A DNA stretch of 64,000 bases, taken from contig NZ_CP098480.1 in NCBI RefSeq assembly GCF_023702715.1, positions 3,038,001 through 3,102,000 on the forward strand. The letters run 5' to 3'. A model generated the notes under the pieces. That model searched no databases. It had not been told where the DNA came from and saw only the letters and a program-made list of their open reading frames with translations. Below are positions 8,128-17,106 of this stretch, in pieces. The first letter of the stretch is position 1, and each line of letters begins with the position of its first letter. This DNA comes from Acinetobacter sp. C32I (GTDB taxonomy: Bacteria; Pseudomonadota; Gammaproteobacteria; Pseudomonadales; Moraxellaceae). Position numbers and translations under genes: made by a program.

Positions 8128-9249
8128 ATGAATAAAACCATCGGTATTTTTGGTGGCGGGCAGCTTGGCCGCATGATGGCGCAAGCTGCTTTACCACTGA
8201 ATATTCAATGTACTTTCTTTGAAGCAGAAACGGATTGTCCAGCTGCAATTTTAGGTCCTGTATTTTCCAGCCAAAACCCGCAAGGCTTACACGATTTTAT
8301 TGCCAGTGCGGATGTATTTAGCCTTGAATTTGAAAACACGCCTGTTGCAGATGTAGATGTGTTGACGCAAAGCAAAACCTTGCACCCTCCTCGCCTTGCT
8401 TTGGCGACGGCACAAAATCGCTTGGCAGAAAAAAGTTTGTTTGATGAACTCGGTATTCCAGTTGCGCCGTATCGTGCTGTGGATAGCTTGGACAGCTTAA
8501 AACAAGCGGTGGCGGAGTTAGGCTTACCTATCGTATTGAAAACCGTAACCGGTGGCTATGATGGTAAAGGTCAATTCGTACTACGTACGGCAGATCAAAT
8601 CGAGACGGCTTGGGCTGAACTCGGCCCTGCGAAAAGCTTGATCGCGGAAAGCTTTGTTAAATTCAGCCGTGAAGTCTCTATCATTGCGGTACGTGGTCAA
8701 AATGGTGATGTGAAAACTTGGGCTTTGGCAGAAAACCATCATCACAACGGCATTCTGTCGCATTCGATTGTACCTGCACCGAATAGCGTTGATTTGCAGC
8801 CTGTGGCGCAGGACTATATTACCCGTTTGTTAAACCACTTAAATTATGTTGGTGTACTCACGCTTGAGCTGTTTGTGACGGAACAAGGTTTATATGCCAA
8901 TGAAATGGCGTGCCGTGTACATAACTCGGGTCATTGGTCGATTGAAGGTGCAATTTGCTCGCAATTTGAAAACCATATTCGTGCGGTTGCAGGCTTGCCA
9001 TTGGGTTCTACGGAAGTCATTCGCCCTACTGTGATGATCAATATTATTGGTCAGCATCCAAAATCTGAACAGGTTCTGGAACTGCATGGTGCGCATTTAC
9101 ATCTTTATAATAAGACTGAACGTAGCGGCCGTAAGCTGGGCCATATCACCTTGATGCCAAATAATGCTGATGATTTAACAGCTTTATGCCGTCAATTGGC
9201 GAAAATTTTACCTGTACCATTGGCATTAACCGCAGAAATGACACTCTAA
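8128..9249 (+). CDS. purK: N5-carboxyaminoimidazole ribonucleotide synthase PurK
   Basis: ATP-grasp enzyme of 373 residues that makes N5-CAIR from AIR, bicarbonate and ATP. It begins with the nucleotide-binding MNKTIGIFGGGQLGRMMAQAA. The ATP-grasp core is visible as VLKTVTGGYDGKGQFVL, and the metal-binding end as ANEMACRVHNSGHWSIEG. Second gene of the purEK operon; a terminator follows 19 bases after the stop codon. Confidence 0.97.
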   Translation: MNKTIGIFGGGQLGRMMAQAALPLNIQCTFFEAETDCPAAILGPVFSSQNPQGLHDFIASADVFSLEFENTPVADVDVLTQSKTLHPPRLALATAQNRLAEKSLFDELGIPVAPYRAVDSLDSLKQAVAELGLPIVLKTVTGGYDGKGQFVLRTADQIETAWAELGPAKSLIAESFVKFSREVSIIAVRGQNGDVKTWALAENHHHNGILSHSIVPAPNSVDLQPVAQDYITRLLNHLNYVGVLTLELFVTEQGLYANEMACRVHNSGHWSIEGAICSQFENHIRAVAGLPLGSTEVIRPTVMINIIGQHPKSEQVLELHGAHLHLYNKTERSGRKLGHITLMPNNADDLTALCRQLAKILPVPLALTAEMTL

Positions 9250-9268
9250 ACTTATCCACAATCTGTTA

Positions 9269-9293
9269 AAAGCGGTCTTCGGATCGCTTTTTT
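9269..9293 (+). terminator. terminator of purEK
   Basis: Nine-pair stem AAAGCGGTC / GATCGCTTT (one G-U pair) with a TTCG tetraloop, then a T run ending at 9293. The TTCG loop and close spacing to purK make this a strong terminator. Confidence 0.9.
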
Positions 9294-9309
9294 ATTGCAG
9301 ATTGATTTT

Positions 9310-9420
9310 GAATTTAAACTTTTAAATTTAAAAATCTGAGAAATAGGGGTTGTGGATAACTTGATTGTGGATTTTGAATTTAAAATAAAAGGCCTGATTT
9401 GAATTTAAAACCGACCTGAG
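9310..9420. repeat. AATTTAAA repeat field, left part, with DnaA boxes
   Basis: Contains GAATTTAAA motifs at 9310, 9376 and 9401 and a TTTAAATTTAAA palindrome at 9321-9332. Perfect DnaA-type boxes (TTATCCACA or its complement) lie at 9252-9260 and 9351-9359. The block 9351-9419 is the left copy of a 69-bp direct repeat whose other copy is at 10645-10713. The rest of the gap to the desaturase shows no gene. Confidence 0.75.
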
Positions 9421-9575
9421 TTGTTGTTCTGTGTGTGATCGATGTTGAGTTGTTTGATTTGGGATTGTATAAAAAGAAAACAGTGATTTACTTGCTTTGG
9501 GATAATCGCTATAACAAATAGATAAAAAGAGATTCTAAATAAAAAAAAAGTTGGCTAAGCCTGTGGGAGGGTTTG

Positions 9576-10547
9576 ATGTCTGAAAAAATTGAAATTGCTC
9601 GAATAAAAATGCAGAGTCCTTTAACCAATGCGATGGATGGTGAGGTGCGGTGGTCACCTTTAAAATCGTTATGGGTATTTAGTCATTTGGCGATTGCATT
9701 GATTGGTGGTGCGTTAACTTTTTCTGTGGATGCACTATTGGTATTTATATTAACGACTGCTTTTACTTTGTGTTTTGGGCATTCTTTGGGAATGCATCGT
9801 AAATTGATTCATCACAGCTATAAGTGCCCAAAATGGCTAGAATATTTTTTAGTTCATCTGGGTGTATTGGTTGGCTTGGCTGGGCCATTTGGGATGGTGC
9901 ATACCCATGACTTAAGAGACTGGGCACAAAGACAAAAGCAATGCCATTCTTACTTACGCCATGGTGAATGTATTATCAAGGATGGTTGGTGGCAATTACA
10001 TTGTGACCTTAAGTTGAAGCATCCACCTGTGTTTAGGTCTGAATCTCATTTGAAAGATAATTGGATTTATCAATTTATGGAAAGAACATGGATGCTGCAA
10101 CAGCTTCCATTGGCAATTCTTTTATTTATTTGTGGTGGTTTTGCATGGGTTATTTGGGGGATTTCTGCGCGTATTGTTGTTTCTGTGACGGGGCATTGGC
10201 TGATTGGTTATTTTGCTCATAATCATGGAGAAATGGACAATGAGGTGGTGGGCGCTGCAGTTCAAGGACATAATGTGAAATGGGCTTCTTATATTACCAT
10301 GGGTGAATCATGGCATAACAACCATCATGCTTATCCTGAATCAGCAATTTTGGGGATCTATGAGAATCAACCTGATCCTGGCTGGTGGGCTTTAAATGCT
10401 TTAAATAATTTGGGCTTGGTTTGGGATATTGTATTGCCTGAAAACTTACCGCATCGCCATAATTTAAAAGCACTGACTTATAGAGCAATACAGGGTAAAG
10501 GGAGTAAGGCTCCTTTTAAATGTCCTGTATTGAGTTTGATTGATTAG
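9576..10547 (+). CDS. membrane fatty acid desaturase (acyl-CoA desaturase type)
   Basis: Integral membrane di-iron desaturase of about 323 residues. Histidine clusters are HRKLIHH (residues 74-80), HTHDLRDW (about 109-116, a variant of the second box), HNHGE (215-219) and HNNHH (247-251). Several hydrophobic segments surround them. It would insert a double bond in an acyl chain at the inner membrane, using an electron donor not encoded here. The start at 9576 has GGGAGGG just upstream; the in-frame TTG before it is less likely. The gene is flanked on both sides by repeat fields and a 69-bp direct repeat, unlike its neighbours. Exact substrate and bond position unknown. Confidence 0.86.
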   Translation: MSEKIEIARIKMQSPLTNAMDGEVRWSPLKSLWVFSHLAIALIGGALTFSVDALLVFILTTAFTLCFGHSLGMHRKLIHHSYKCPKWLEYFLVHLGVLVGLAGPFGMVHTHDLRDWAQRQKQCHSYLRHGECIIKDGWWQLHCDLKLKHPPVFRSESHLKDNWIYQFMERTWMLQQLPLAILLFICGGFAWVIWGISARIVVSVTGHWLIGYFAHNHGEMDNEVVGAAVQGHNVKWASYITMGESWHNNHHAYPESAILGIYENQPDPGWWALNALNNLGLVWDIVLPENLPHRHNLKALTYRAIQGKGSKAPFKCPVLSLID

Positions 10548-10565
10548 CTATAGCTAGCATTGAAT

Positions 10566-10602
10566 AAAAGCTTAGTGGGGTTAACTTCATTAAGCTTTTT
10601 TT
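10566..10602 (+). terminator. terminator after desaturase
   Basis: AAAAGCTTA (10566-10574) pairs with TAAGCTTTT (10591-10599), with a 16-base loop and a T run to 10602. Confidence 0.7.
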
Positions 10603-10618
10603 ATGTGTGATTATTTTT

Positions 10619-11117
10619 GAATTTAAAACCGCAGGATATTTTTCTGTGGATAACTTGATTATGGATTTTGAATTTAAAATAAAGTGGTTAATTTGAATTT
10701 AAAACCAGCCTGACGGTGGCTATGTATTTTTAAATTCAAAAACAATCTCAGTTTTTAAATTTAAAAAACCAATCTATTGAGGTTTAAATTTAAATAAATG
10801 GCTTGTGGGTATCTATTGTTTTCATGATTTAAGTTGTGGCAGGTCAATGATCTATCCTGTATTTGGTTGCTTATTTGGGTTGAAATGAATTTAAAAGTGG
10901 ATAACTTTTTAAATTTAAAATAGCGTATCTGGTTGTTATGTTTTTTGAATTTAAATGAAGGGGTGTTGATAACTTTTAAATTTAAAATAAGGGTGGAATT
11001 ATGAATTTAAAAACCGTGTTTTAAATTTAAAACCCAGAAATGAATTCAAAGTTACGTTTCCAAACTATACATCTTGATAGAGCGTGTTAAGGTGGAGAAG
11101 AAATTTAAATTCAAAAG
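10619..11117. repeat. AATTTAAA repeat field, right part
   Basis: About fourteen copies of (G)AATTTAAA or the palindrome TTTAAATTTAAA occur here, for example at 10619, 10670, 10695, 10752, 10783, 10887, 10906, 10947, 10974, 11003, 11020 and 11102. The right copy of the 69-bp direct repeat (10645-10713) contains a perfect DnaA box at 10645-10653. Near-perfect boxes are at 10896-10904 (AGTGGATAA) and 10964-10972 (TGTTGATAA). No gene is visible. Confidence 0.75.
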
Positions 11118-11130
11118 TTTTGGTTCAGTC

Positions 11131-12429
11131 ATGAAACGTCATTTTTCTTTTTTTCTAGGCACTGCCTTATTTACTTTTTTCAATCAGGCGCATGCTGAGC
11201 TTGTGATTAACGGTGCAACGGTTTCGACACCCACCACAACAGCAGCTGTGGCCAGTCGTAATTATACGCCAAATTCCAATTTTCAGGGTTGTATCGCCAA
11301 TTTACGTTCACAGGCGATTGCATCGGGTGTATCAGGCGCAACCTATGATCGTTATACCCAAAATTTAACCCCAGATTATTCGGTGATTGATAAATTAAAT
11401 TATCAGCCTGAATTTTCGACCCCAATCTGGGATTATTTGTCCGGTCTTGTGGATAACGAACGCGTACAGGCAGGACAACAAAAACTCACACAACACCGTG
11501 CAGTTTTGAACCGAGTGGAACAGGCCTATGGTGTACCTGCTGAAACAGTGGTTGCCGTATGGGGTGTGGAAAGTAATTATGGTGATATTTCGGGTAAATA
11601 TCCTTTATTACAAGCACTCGGTACTTTAAGTTGTGAAGGTCGTCGTCAAAGTTATTTCCGTGGTGAGTTTTTTGCCACCATGCGTATTTTGCAACGTGGC
11701 GATTTAACCCAAGATCAGTTGTATGGTTCATGGGCAGGGGCTTTTGGTCATACTCAATTTATGCCATCGACCTATGAACGTCTTGCGGTTGATTTTGATG
11801 GCGATGGCCGCCGTGATTTGGTTTCAAGCACTACCGATGCCTTGGCTTCGACTGCAAACTTCTTAAAGCGTGCTGGCTGGCAAACAGGTATGCCATGGGG
11901 CTTTGAGGTTAAAATCCCACAAGGTATGTCAATCTCTGGTGAAAGCCGTCGTAATAAAAAACCACTGAATAGCTGGATTGCACAAGGCCTAACCCGTGCG
12001 GATGGGACTGCCTTGATTCAAGGCAATTTATCAGGCAGCACACCAGCAGGACTCATGTCACCAGCAGGTGCTAATGGTCCTTTGTTCTTGGTGTTTAAAA
12101 ACTTTGATGCGATTTATAGCTATAACGCAGCTGAAAGCTATGGTTTAGCCATTGCGCATTTATCTGATCGTTTACGTGGTGGCACGCCATTTTTAACCAC
12201 TTGGCCGACTGATGATGCAGGTACATCCCGTGCTGAACGTCGTGAAATTCAACAGTTCTTAGTGCAGCGTGGTTATGATATTGGTGCTGTTGATGGTTTG
12301 ATTGGTGATAAAAGCCGTCAAGCTATTCGCCAGGAACAGAGCCGTTTGGGTTTAAATCAGACTGGGCGTGCAGGGCAACAGATTTTACGTGCTTTCCGTC
12401 AGGAACAGGCCAAGCAAATGATGCAATAA
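11131..12429 (+). CDS. lytic murein transglycosylase, MltB/Slt35-like
   Basis: Exported lytic transglycosylase of about 432 residues that cleaves glycan strands of peptidoglycan to 1,6-anhydro products. A signal peptide (MKRHFSFFLGTALFTFFNQAHA) is followed by an SLT_2-type domain with the catalytic-glutamate region AVWGVESNYGDISGKYPLLQAL, then GSWAGAFGHTQFMPSTY. A C-terminal peptidoglycan-binding type 1 domain is seen as REIQQFLVQRGYDIGAVDGLIGDKSRQAI. The start at 11131 is set by the signal peptide; upstream in-frame TTG 11074 would bury it. No lipobox, so it should be soluble periplasmic. Upstream DNA is the AATTTAAA repeat field. Confidence 0.93.
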   Translation: MKRHFSFFLGTALFTFFNQAHAELVINGATVSTPTTTAAVASRNYTPNSNFQGCIANLRSQAIASGVSGATYDRYTQNLTPDYSVIDKLNYQPEFSTPIWDYLSGLVDNERVQAGQQKLTQHRAVLNRVEQAYGVPAETVVAVWGVESNYGDISGKYPLLQALGTLSCEGRRQSYFRGEFFATMRILQRGDLTQDQLYGSWAGAFGHTQFMPSTYERLAVDFDGDGRRDLVSSTTDALASTANFLKRAGWQTGMPWGFEVKIPQGMSISGESRRNKKPLNSWIAQGLTRADGTALIQGNLSGSTPAGLMSPAGANGPLFLVFKNFDAIYSYNAAESYGLAIAHLSDRLRGGTPFLTTWPTDDAGTSRAERREIQQFLVQRGYDIGAVDGLIGDKSRQAIRQEQSRLGLNQTGRAGQQILRAFRQEQAKQMMQ

Positions 12430-12446
12430 AGCGGTTTCGATAAAAC

Positions 12447-12476
12447 AAAAAGGTCTGCTTAATGCAGACCTTTTTT
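12447..12476. terminator. bidirectional terminator
   Basis: Perfect 12-pair stem AAAAAGGTCTGC / GCAGACCTTTTT with loop TTAAT and A/T runs on both sides. It separates the transglycosylase gene from a convergent gene. Confidence 0.93.
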
Positions 12477-12487
12477 ATCTTTCAGTT

Positions 12488-12859
12488 TTATGGTGCTGCG
12501 TCTAATTTCACGGCCTCTAAAATATCAAAAATCACCGCGGTCACATCTTGGCTTAAATCACGATCATTAAAGATCTCAAAAGCGGTGATGGTGACATCGG
12601 TATCGCTTGGGAGTTGTTTCTGTTCTTCTTCAATCAAGTGTTCAATCGGCAAAAGCGTCTGTTTAACTTCTAAATGCAGAATCTCGTCATATGCCACATT
12701 TTCATCTTCAAGCTCGATTTCTTGCTCATTGAAATAAGGAATTAAAATAGAGTGCAGATATGGGCTAATATCTTGAATATCCAAGAGTTCGACATCACGA
12801 GTTTGTTCAATCGTACTGATGTGGTCGTTCACTTCAATTAAGATATGATAATAACTCAT
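12488..12859 (-). CDS. hypothetical acidic protein
   Basis: A 123-residue, strongly acidic cytoplasmic-type protein (MSYYHILIEVND..., many D/E). No signal peptide, no cysteine cluster and no domain that I recognise. The start at 12859 has GGAGA six bases upstream, better than the upstream ATG at 12871. It is convergent with the transglycosylase and lies downstream of the matrixin cluster on the same strand, 131 bases away. Confidence 0.65.
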   Translation of the reverse strand: MSYYHILIEVNDHISTIEQTRDVELLDIQDISPYLHSILIPYFNEQEIELEDENVAYDEILHLEVKQTLLPIEHLIEEEQKQLPSDTDVTITAFEIFNDRDLSQDVTAVIFDILEAVKLDAAP

Positions 12860-12990
12860 GCTGATCTCCATTAAGGCTAAGATGATGTTTTAACACCACA
12901 ATAACATGAATAAATCAAAACAATCGACCCATTCTTGTTATTGCTTAGCAGATCATCTTATATTCATCTAGCATGCGTTATGATCTGCTT

Positions 12991-13899
12991 TTAATCAGCC
13001 AAACCGAGTAACTTGAGATCTGTATCCGTTAGCTGGAAATCTTTGGCATCTTGATCTTTAATCCGTGGATACATTAAAGACTTCGGATCACGAGTGTGTT
13101 TGAGGCCCAAAGCATGACCAAATTCATGTGCTAAAGTTAAACGTAGATCATCGATTGAAGAGAACTCATAAATAAAAATCTGTTTTCCATCAAATTGGCC
13201 TTTGTGTAGTACTTCAGGCTTAAAGGTTTCATTAAACTCATTCACAGAAGCACTTAATTGCTGATGAATCTGCTTTGATTTTTCAGCCTGTTGCTGATTT
13301 TGCTGAACTTTATGATTGTATTCAGTGATCTTGGCTTGCAACTTCTGAGCTTGTTGCTGTAATTGCTGCTGCTGTTTTTGTAAGGCAATGAACAGTGCTT
13401 TATTACTGCTGTCTGCCTTATATTGAGCTAAGCCTTGTTGATATTGCTGAGCTTGGTTTTCATAAGCTTGCTTTTGACGCTCAAGTTGGGCGCTACTTTC
13501 AGCTAAGTCAGTGTTAACTTTTTGCAACTGCTCATTTCGGTTTACCCAATTCTGTTGTTCCTGCTCAAGTTGACCTAAGCTTTCAGAACGTTTCATACTG
13601 CGAATTTGGCGCTGATCAAATACCAGATGAATGGCAAATTCAGCTTCAGGGTCATACACGAAATATTTTTGACCGGTGTTTTTTTCCCAAATTGCTGCTG
13701 CTTGCTGACTTAAGTCGACCATTTGCTGTTGATCAATATTCAAACGTGGGTCGAGTTCAGCGATACGATAGCGCAAAGGCTGTTCTGTGCTATAGCGCAC
13801 CTGTGACTGTGCCGAGGCCGTTGAGGAAATTTGAGCAAAAGCCGTGACTGGGGCTAGCACGCTAAAACATGTAGCCAAAAGGAGAGATAAAAGACGCAT
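12991..13899 (-). CDS. matrixin-type metalloprotease with coiled-coil insert, copy 1
   Basis: Predicted secreted zinc protease of about 302 residues. A signal peptide (MRLLSLLLATCFSVLAPVTAFA) precedes an N-terminal part of the metzincin domain (YRIAELDPRLNIDQQQM...). A glutamine-rich coiled coil spans roughly residues 115-215. The active-site part follows: LTLAHEFGHALGLKH near 254-268, then the Met-turn SLMYP. The HExGHxxGxxH motif predicts an active zinc site. Two paralogs with the same layout lie just upstream in the same direction. The start at 13899 follows from the signal peptide; its ribosome site is poor. Substrate unknown. Confidence 0.85.
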   Translation of the reverse strand: MRLLSLLLATCFSVLAPVTAFAQISSTASAQSQVRYSTEQPLRYRIAELDPRLNIDQQQMVDLSQQAAAIWEKNTGQKYFVYDPEAEFAIHLVFDQRQIRSMKRSESLGQLEQEQQNWVNRNEQLQKVNTDLAESSAQLERQKQAYENQAQQYQQGLAQYKADSSNKALFIALQKQQQQLQQQAQKLQAKITEYNHKVQQNQQQAEKSKQIHQQLSASVNEFNETFKPEVLHKGQFDGKQIFIYEFSSIDDLRLTLAHEFGHALGLKHTRDPKSLMYPRIKDQDAKDFQLTDTDLKLLGLAD

Positions 13900-14286
13900 A
13901 ATAGGAGATAAAACATGAAAGAGGTCACATTTTAAGCGAAAAAAAACAGTAGTCAAATTGATGTAATAGGATGTAGCTTATGAGTTTTAACGATATTTCC
14001 GTAAAATGAATAAAAATACATTTGTAGACATATAGCGAAAAAATCGTGATAAAAAAACAAAAATTGTTTATTAAATGATCTAAAACCGACATCAGAACAA
14101 TTGTTTATTTTTTATTTTAAATCGGCTTGATCCATAGAAATTGCTCGAAACATTTAGAAAAGATATTTTTTTTCAGCTCAAAAAATACATTCTATTTCAC
14201 GTAAAATATTTATCTATTTGTACAAAAACTATACTCAAAGTCTAGTGATTGTTAATTCTTGTAAAGCATTTTGACCTGAAATCAGT
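13900..14286. other. AT-rich intergenic region
   Basis: 387 bases between the first and second matrixin genes, very AT-rich. I see no ORF, RNA gene or convincing terminator. Confidence 0.5.
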
Positions 14287-15198
14287 TTAATAAATGGCTT
14301 TTACAAGGTCTTTATCCGAATCGGTAAGTGCAAATTGCTGCAGGTTTTGTTTTTGGATGACAGGGTACATCAGTGAACTTGGATCATTGGTATGTTCTAA
14401 GCCAAGCGCATGCCCAAACTCGTGAGCCAGGGTGAAACGGAGGTCATTGATTGAAGAAAATTCATAAATCAGAATCTGTTTGCCGTTGAAATGGCCTTTA
14501 TGGAATAAGTGGGGCTGAAACACTTGATTAAATTGACTTGCTGACGCAACCAGTTGTTGATTGTTCTGATTTAAACTCTGGATACGTTGATTGAGTTGTT
14601 GGGTACGTTGATTGTGTTCTTGAACTTCCTGCTGCAGTGCCAAAGACTGTTGTTGTAATGCTTTTTGTCTTTGTGAAAATTGTTGTGCCAAGTCTTTGGA
14701 ACTGGAACGGCTTTGATTGAAGCGCTGTACTTCTGCATTATAGTGCTGGAATTGGGCAGCGAGTTGAGCCTGTTTAGTGGCAATCAAAGCGGTCGTTTTT
14801 TGGATTTCATCTTTGGCCTGTTTTAATTGTTGATTCAGCGTTTCCCATTGCTTTTGCTGCTGTTTCAGTTGATCCAAGCCTTGTAGTCGCTCAGCACTGC
14901 GTTGTTGACGCTCATCAAAGACTAAATGAATGCTAAATTCGGCTTGCGGGTCATAAATGAAATTTTGTTGTCCTGTTTCTTGTTCCCATAGTGTGGCAGC
15001 TTGTTGGGTCAACTCAAGTACTTGTTGCTGGCTTAAATTAAAGCGTGGATCAATGTCTGCGATACGATAATGCACGATTTTTTTTGGGCTTGCGTGTTGG
15101 TGTGCATCCAATGAATGGGTATTGCTTTGCGCATTGCTGAATTGAGATATGCCCATGCTTAAACAAGCGATCAAACATGCTAGAGAATGAACTCGCAT
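14287..15198 (-). CDS. matrixin-type metalloprotease with coiled-coil insert, copy 2
   Basis: Second paralog, about 303 residues: signal peptide (MRVHSLACLIACLSMGISQFSNA), the YRIADIDPRFNLSQQQV half-domain, a long Q/K-rich coiled coil, then FTLAHEFGHALGLEH and SLMYP near residues 255-280. The zinc ligands and Met-turn are complete. The start at 15198 has an excellent GGGGAGA ribosome site. It differs from copy 1 throughout the coiled coil but keeps the same total length, as expected if spacing across the insert matters. Secreted or periplasmic; function unknown. Confidence 0.86.
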   Translation of the reverse strand: MRVHSLACLIACLSMGISQFSNAQSNTHSLDAHQHASPKKIVHYRIADIDPRFNLSQQQVLELTQQAATLWEQETGQQNFIYDPQAEFSIHLVFDERQQRSAERLQGLDQLKQQQKQWETLNQQLKQAKDEIQKTTALIATKQAQLAAQFQHYNAEVQRFNQSRSSSKDLAQQFSQRQKALQQQSLALQQEVQEHNQRTQQLNQRIQSLNQNNQQLVASASQFNQVFQPHLFHKGHFNGKQILIYEFSSINDLRFTLAHEFGHALGLEHTNDPSSLMYPVIQKQNLQQFALTDSDKDLVKAIY

Positions 15199-15579
15199 TG
15201 TGAAATCTCCCCAAAATAAAAACTTATTTTTGATCATTATTTTGTGGGCGTCAAAATGCTATGTAGTTAATAAATAAAATGAAAAAGTGTGATTTTTTTC
15301 TAATAAATAAAAAAATGAATCGAATGATTTACACAATCAAAAAATGATGTTTTTGTTGTTTTTTTAAGCATAATTCAAAAAATATCAACAGATTAAATCA
15401 ACAGTCATAAACGTTTCAGGGTTCAATGCAAAAAAATCGACCTATTGTTAACTTTTGTAAATTTTTTCTGAAAGCGGCAAGTTTTTGACTTTTCAGTGAA
15501 TAATTGTTTGATTGTGACATTTATAGTCCATCCAGTTTTGAGTTATTTTGGAGATATCTGAGCTCGGCAGGGACAAAGA
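15199..15579. other. AT-rich intergenic region
   Basis: 381 bases between the second and third matrixin genes, AT-rich with long A and T runs. No gene or clear signal seen. Confidence 0.5.
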
Positions 15580-16488
15580 CTATCTTGTCTGTAATAGCGC
15601 ACGATCGGCTTGAGTCAGACGAAAATGAGCAGCATTTTGTTCTTTCATGATTGGATACATCAGGGCTTGAGCATCTTCAGCGTGGGCTAAGCCCAATGCG
15701 TGGCCGAACTCGTGAGCCAGTGTTAAACGTAGATCATCCTCTGATTCGAATTCATAAATAAAGATCTGTTTGCCATTAAATAAGCCTTTGTGAAATAAGT
15801 GGGGTTTAAAGCGCTGTTTATATTGGCTCACCGAGGCATTGAGTTGTTGGTCTAAAGCATTGAGTTCATCGACTTGCTGATTTAATTGAGCAATCTTCTG
15901 ATTATATTGGTTAATTTCCTGCTGCAAGGTTTGCACATTTTGCTCTAGGTCTCGCTGGCGTTGCTGAAAATAGTCCGAATTGGCAAATGAGCTTGGATGC
16001 TGTCGTGCATTTTGTTGTTCTTGATTATAGTGTTGGATTTGCTGATTCAGTTGTTGTTGTTTTAAATCCAAAAATTGCTTGCTCTGTATAATTTCCTGTT
16101 CGATTTGATCCAGTTGTTGTTTTTTCTCTTGCCAATGTTGTTGATTCGATGTGAGTTGGCTTAAATGTTCTCGGCGTTGCTCACTTTCGATTTGGCGTTC
16201 ATCATAAATCAGGTGAATGGCGAGTTGGGCATTGGGATCATAGACAAAATAATCCTGTCCAGTACCATCTTGCCAGATTTGGGTGGCTTGCTGGCTGATG
16301 CTTTTGACTTGTTCAATACTGAGCTTAAAGCGCGGATCGACTTCGGCAATCCGGTAACGCAGACGCGTGTCCATTGGATGGGTAATGCGATCTGTCAATG
16401 AGTTAAATTTGAGTTGCGGGTGTTGATGCGTTTGATAGCCTGACCAAAGCAGAAATAGCACCAATACAACAAGGAGGAAGAATTTCAT
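15580..16488 (-). CDS. matrixin-type metalloprotease with coiled-coil insert, copy 3
   Basis: Third paralog, 302 residues. The N-terminus (MKFFLLVVLVLFLLWSGYQTHQ) looks more like an uncleaved membrane anchor than a cleavable signal. The same order follows: YRIAEVDPRFKLSIEQV, Q-rich coiled coil (about 115-215), KQIFIYEFESEDDLRLTLAHEFGHALGLAH, then ALMYP. The zinc motif is intact. Its start overlaps the stop of the upstream membrane-protein gene by four bases, so the two are co-translated; the other two copies have their own upstream regions. Probably the ancestral or the membrane-bound member of the set; that is inference. Confidence 0.85.
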   Translation of the reverse strand: MKFFLLVVLVLFLLWSGYQTHQHPQLKFNSLTDRITHPMDTRLRYRIAEVDPRFKLSIEQVKSISQQATQIWQDGTGQDYFVYDPNAQLAIHLIYDERQIESEQRREHLSQLTSNQQHWQEKKQQLDQIEQEIIQSKQFLDLKQQQLNQQIQHYNQEQQNARQHPSSFANSDYFQQRQRDLEQNVQTLQQEINQYNQKIAQLNQQVDELNALDQQLNASVSQYKQRFKPHLFHKGLFNGKQIFIYEFESEDDLRLTLAHEFGHALGLAHAEDAQALMYPIMKEQNAAHFRLTQADRALLQTR

Positions 16489-16901
16489 TCGTTATTTTTG
16501 GAAAATAGCGGTTGATAGAGGCTTGGCATCACTAAAATTCCCCAGATCAGTGTAGAGAGAATATTGCCTAACTCATAAAAAATAGCACCAAACCCAGAGA
16601 TGAATGTCGAAGAATAGCTTGGTAACAGATAAATAAGTAACAGGGGGAAAAAACTATAGACATAAAGTTTTCTTGCCCATTGTTTAAATAGCAGTAAGCC
16701 GATAAATACAATAACAAAACCAACGGTCAGTATGCCTGAGATGACAAGTTCCCAGTTCTGTGGTTCTGTTGCTAATAGTTCATTAATTGCAATCGATGTT
16801 TCATCGTATGCATCAAATATTGCACCTATAAAAATACTAAGCAGCGAAACAATAAATATTAATCTAAATTGGGTTTTGCTGATAACGGGATCGGTTTTCA
16901 T
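16485..16901 (-). CDS. hypothetical membrane protein
   Basis: A 138-residue protein with about four transmembrane segments (FRLIFIVSLLSIFIGAIF, LVISGILTVGFVIVFIGLLL, YVYSFFPLLLIYLL, LSTLIWGILVMPSL). No known domain. Overlap ATGA with matrixin copy 3 suggests a functional link, for example anchoring or regulating the protease. Confidence 0.7.
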   Translation of the reverse strand: MKTDPVISKTQFRLIFIVSLLSIFIGAIFDAYDETSIAINELLATEPQNWELVISGILTVGFVIVFIGLLLFKQWARKLYVYSFFPLLLIYLLPSYSSTFISGFGAIFYELGNILSTLIWGILVMPSLYQPLFSKNNE

Positions 16902-17106
16902 TTTTCATCTAGCGATCATTTTTTTAATACTTGGGATTATACCGAAAATAATTTCATGTGTATCAAGCCAATCTTGTGGTATTCAACTCGATTTGCTCAA
17001 GGTTTAGGTTTAGTATTTTAGAGAGGACTCACTCATACACGGATCATATCGTGGATGAGGCAATTCATTCAGACTGACAATTAAAACAAAGTGCAAAGGA
17101 ATATGC

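Noticed and set aside
12947..12989. 10-base inverted repeat AGCAGATCAT/ATGATCTGCT after matrixin copy 1
   Set aside because: Long 23-base loop and no T run on the relevant strand; terminator role not supported.
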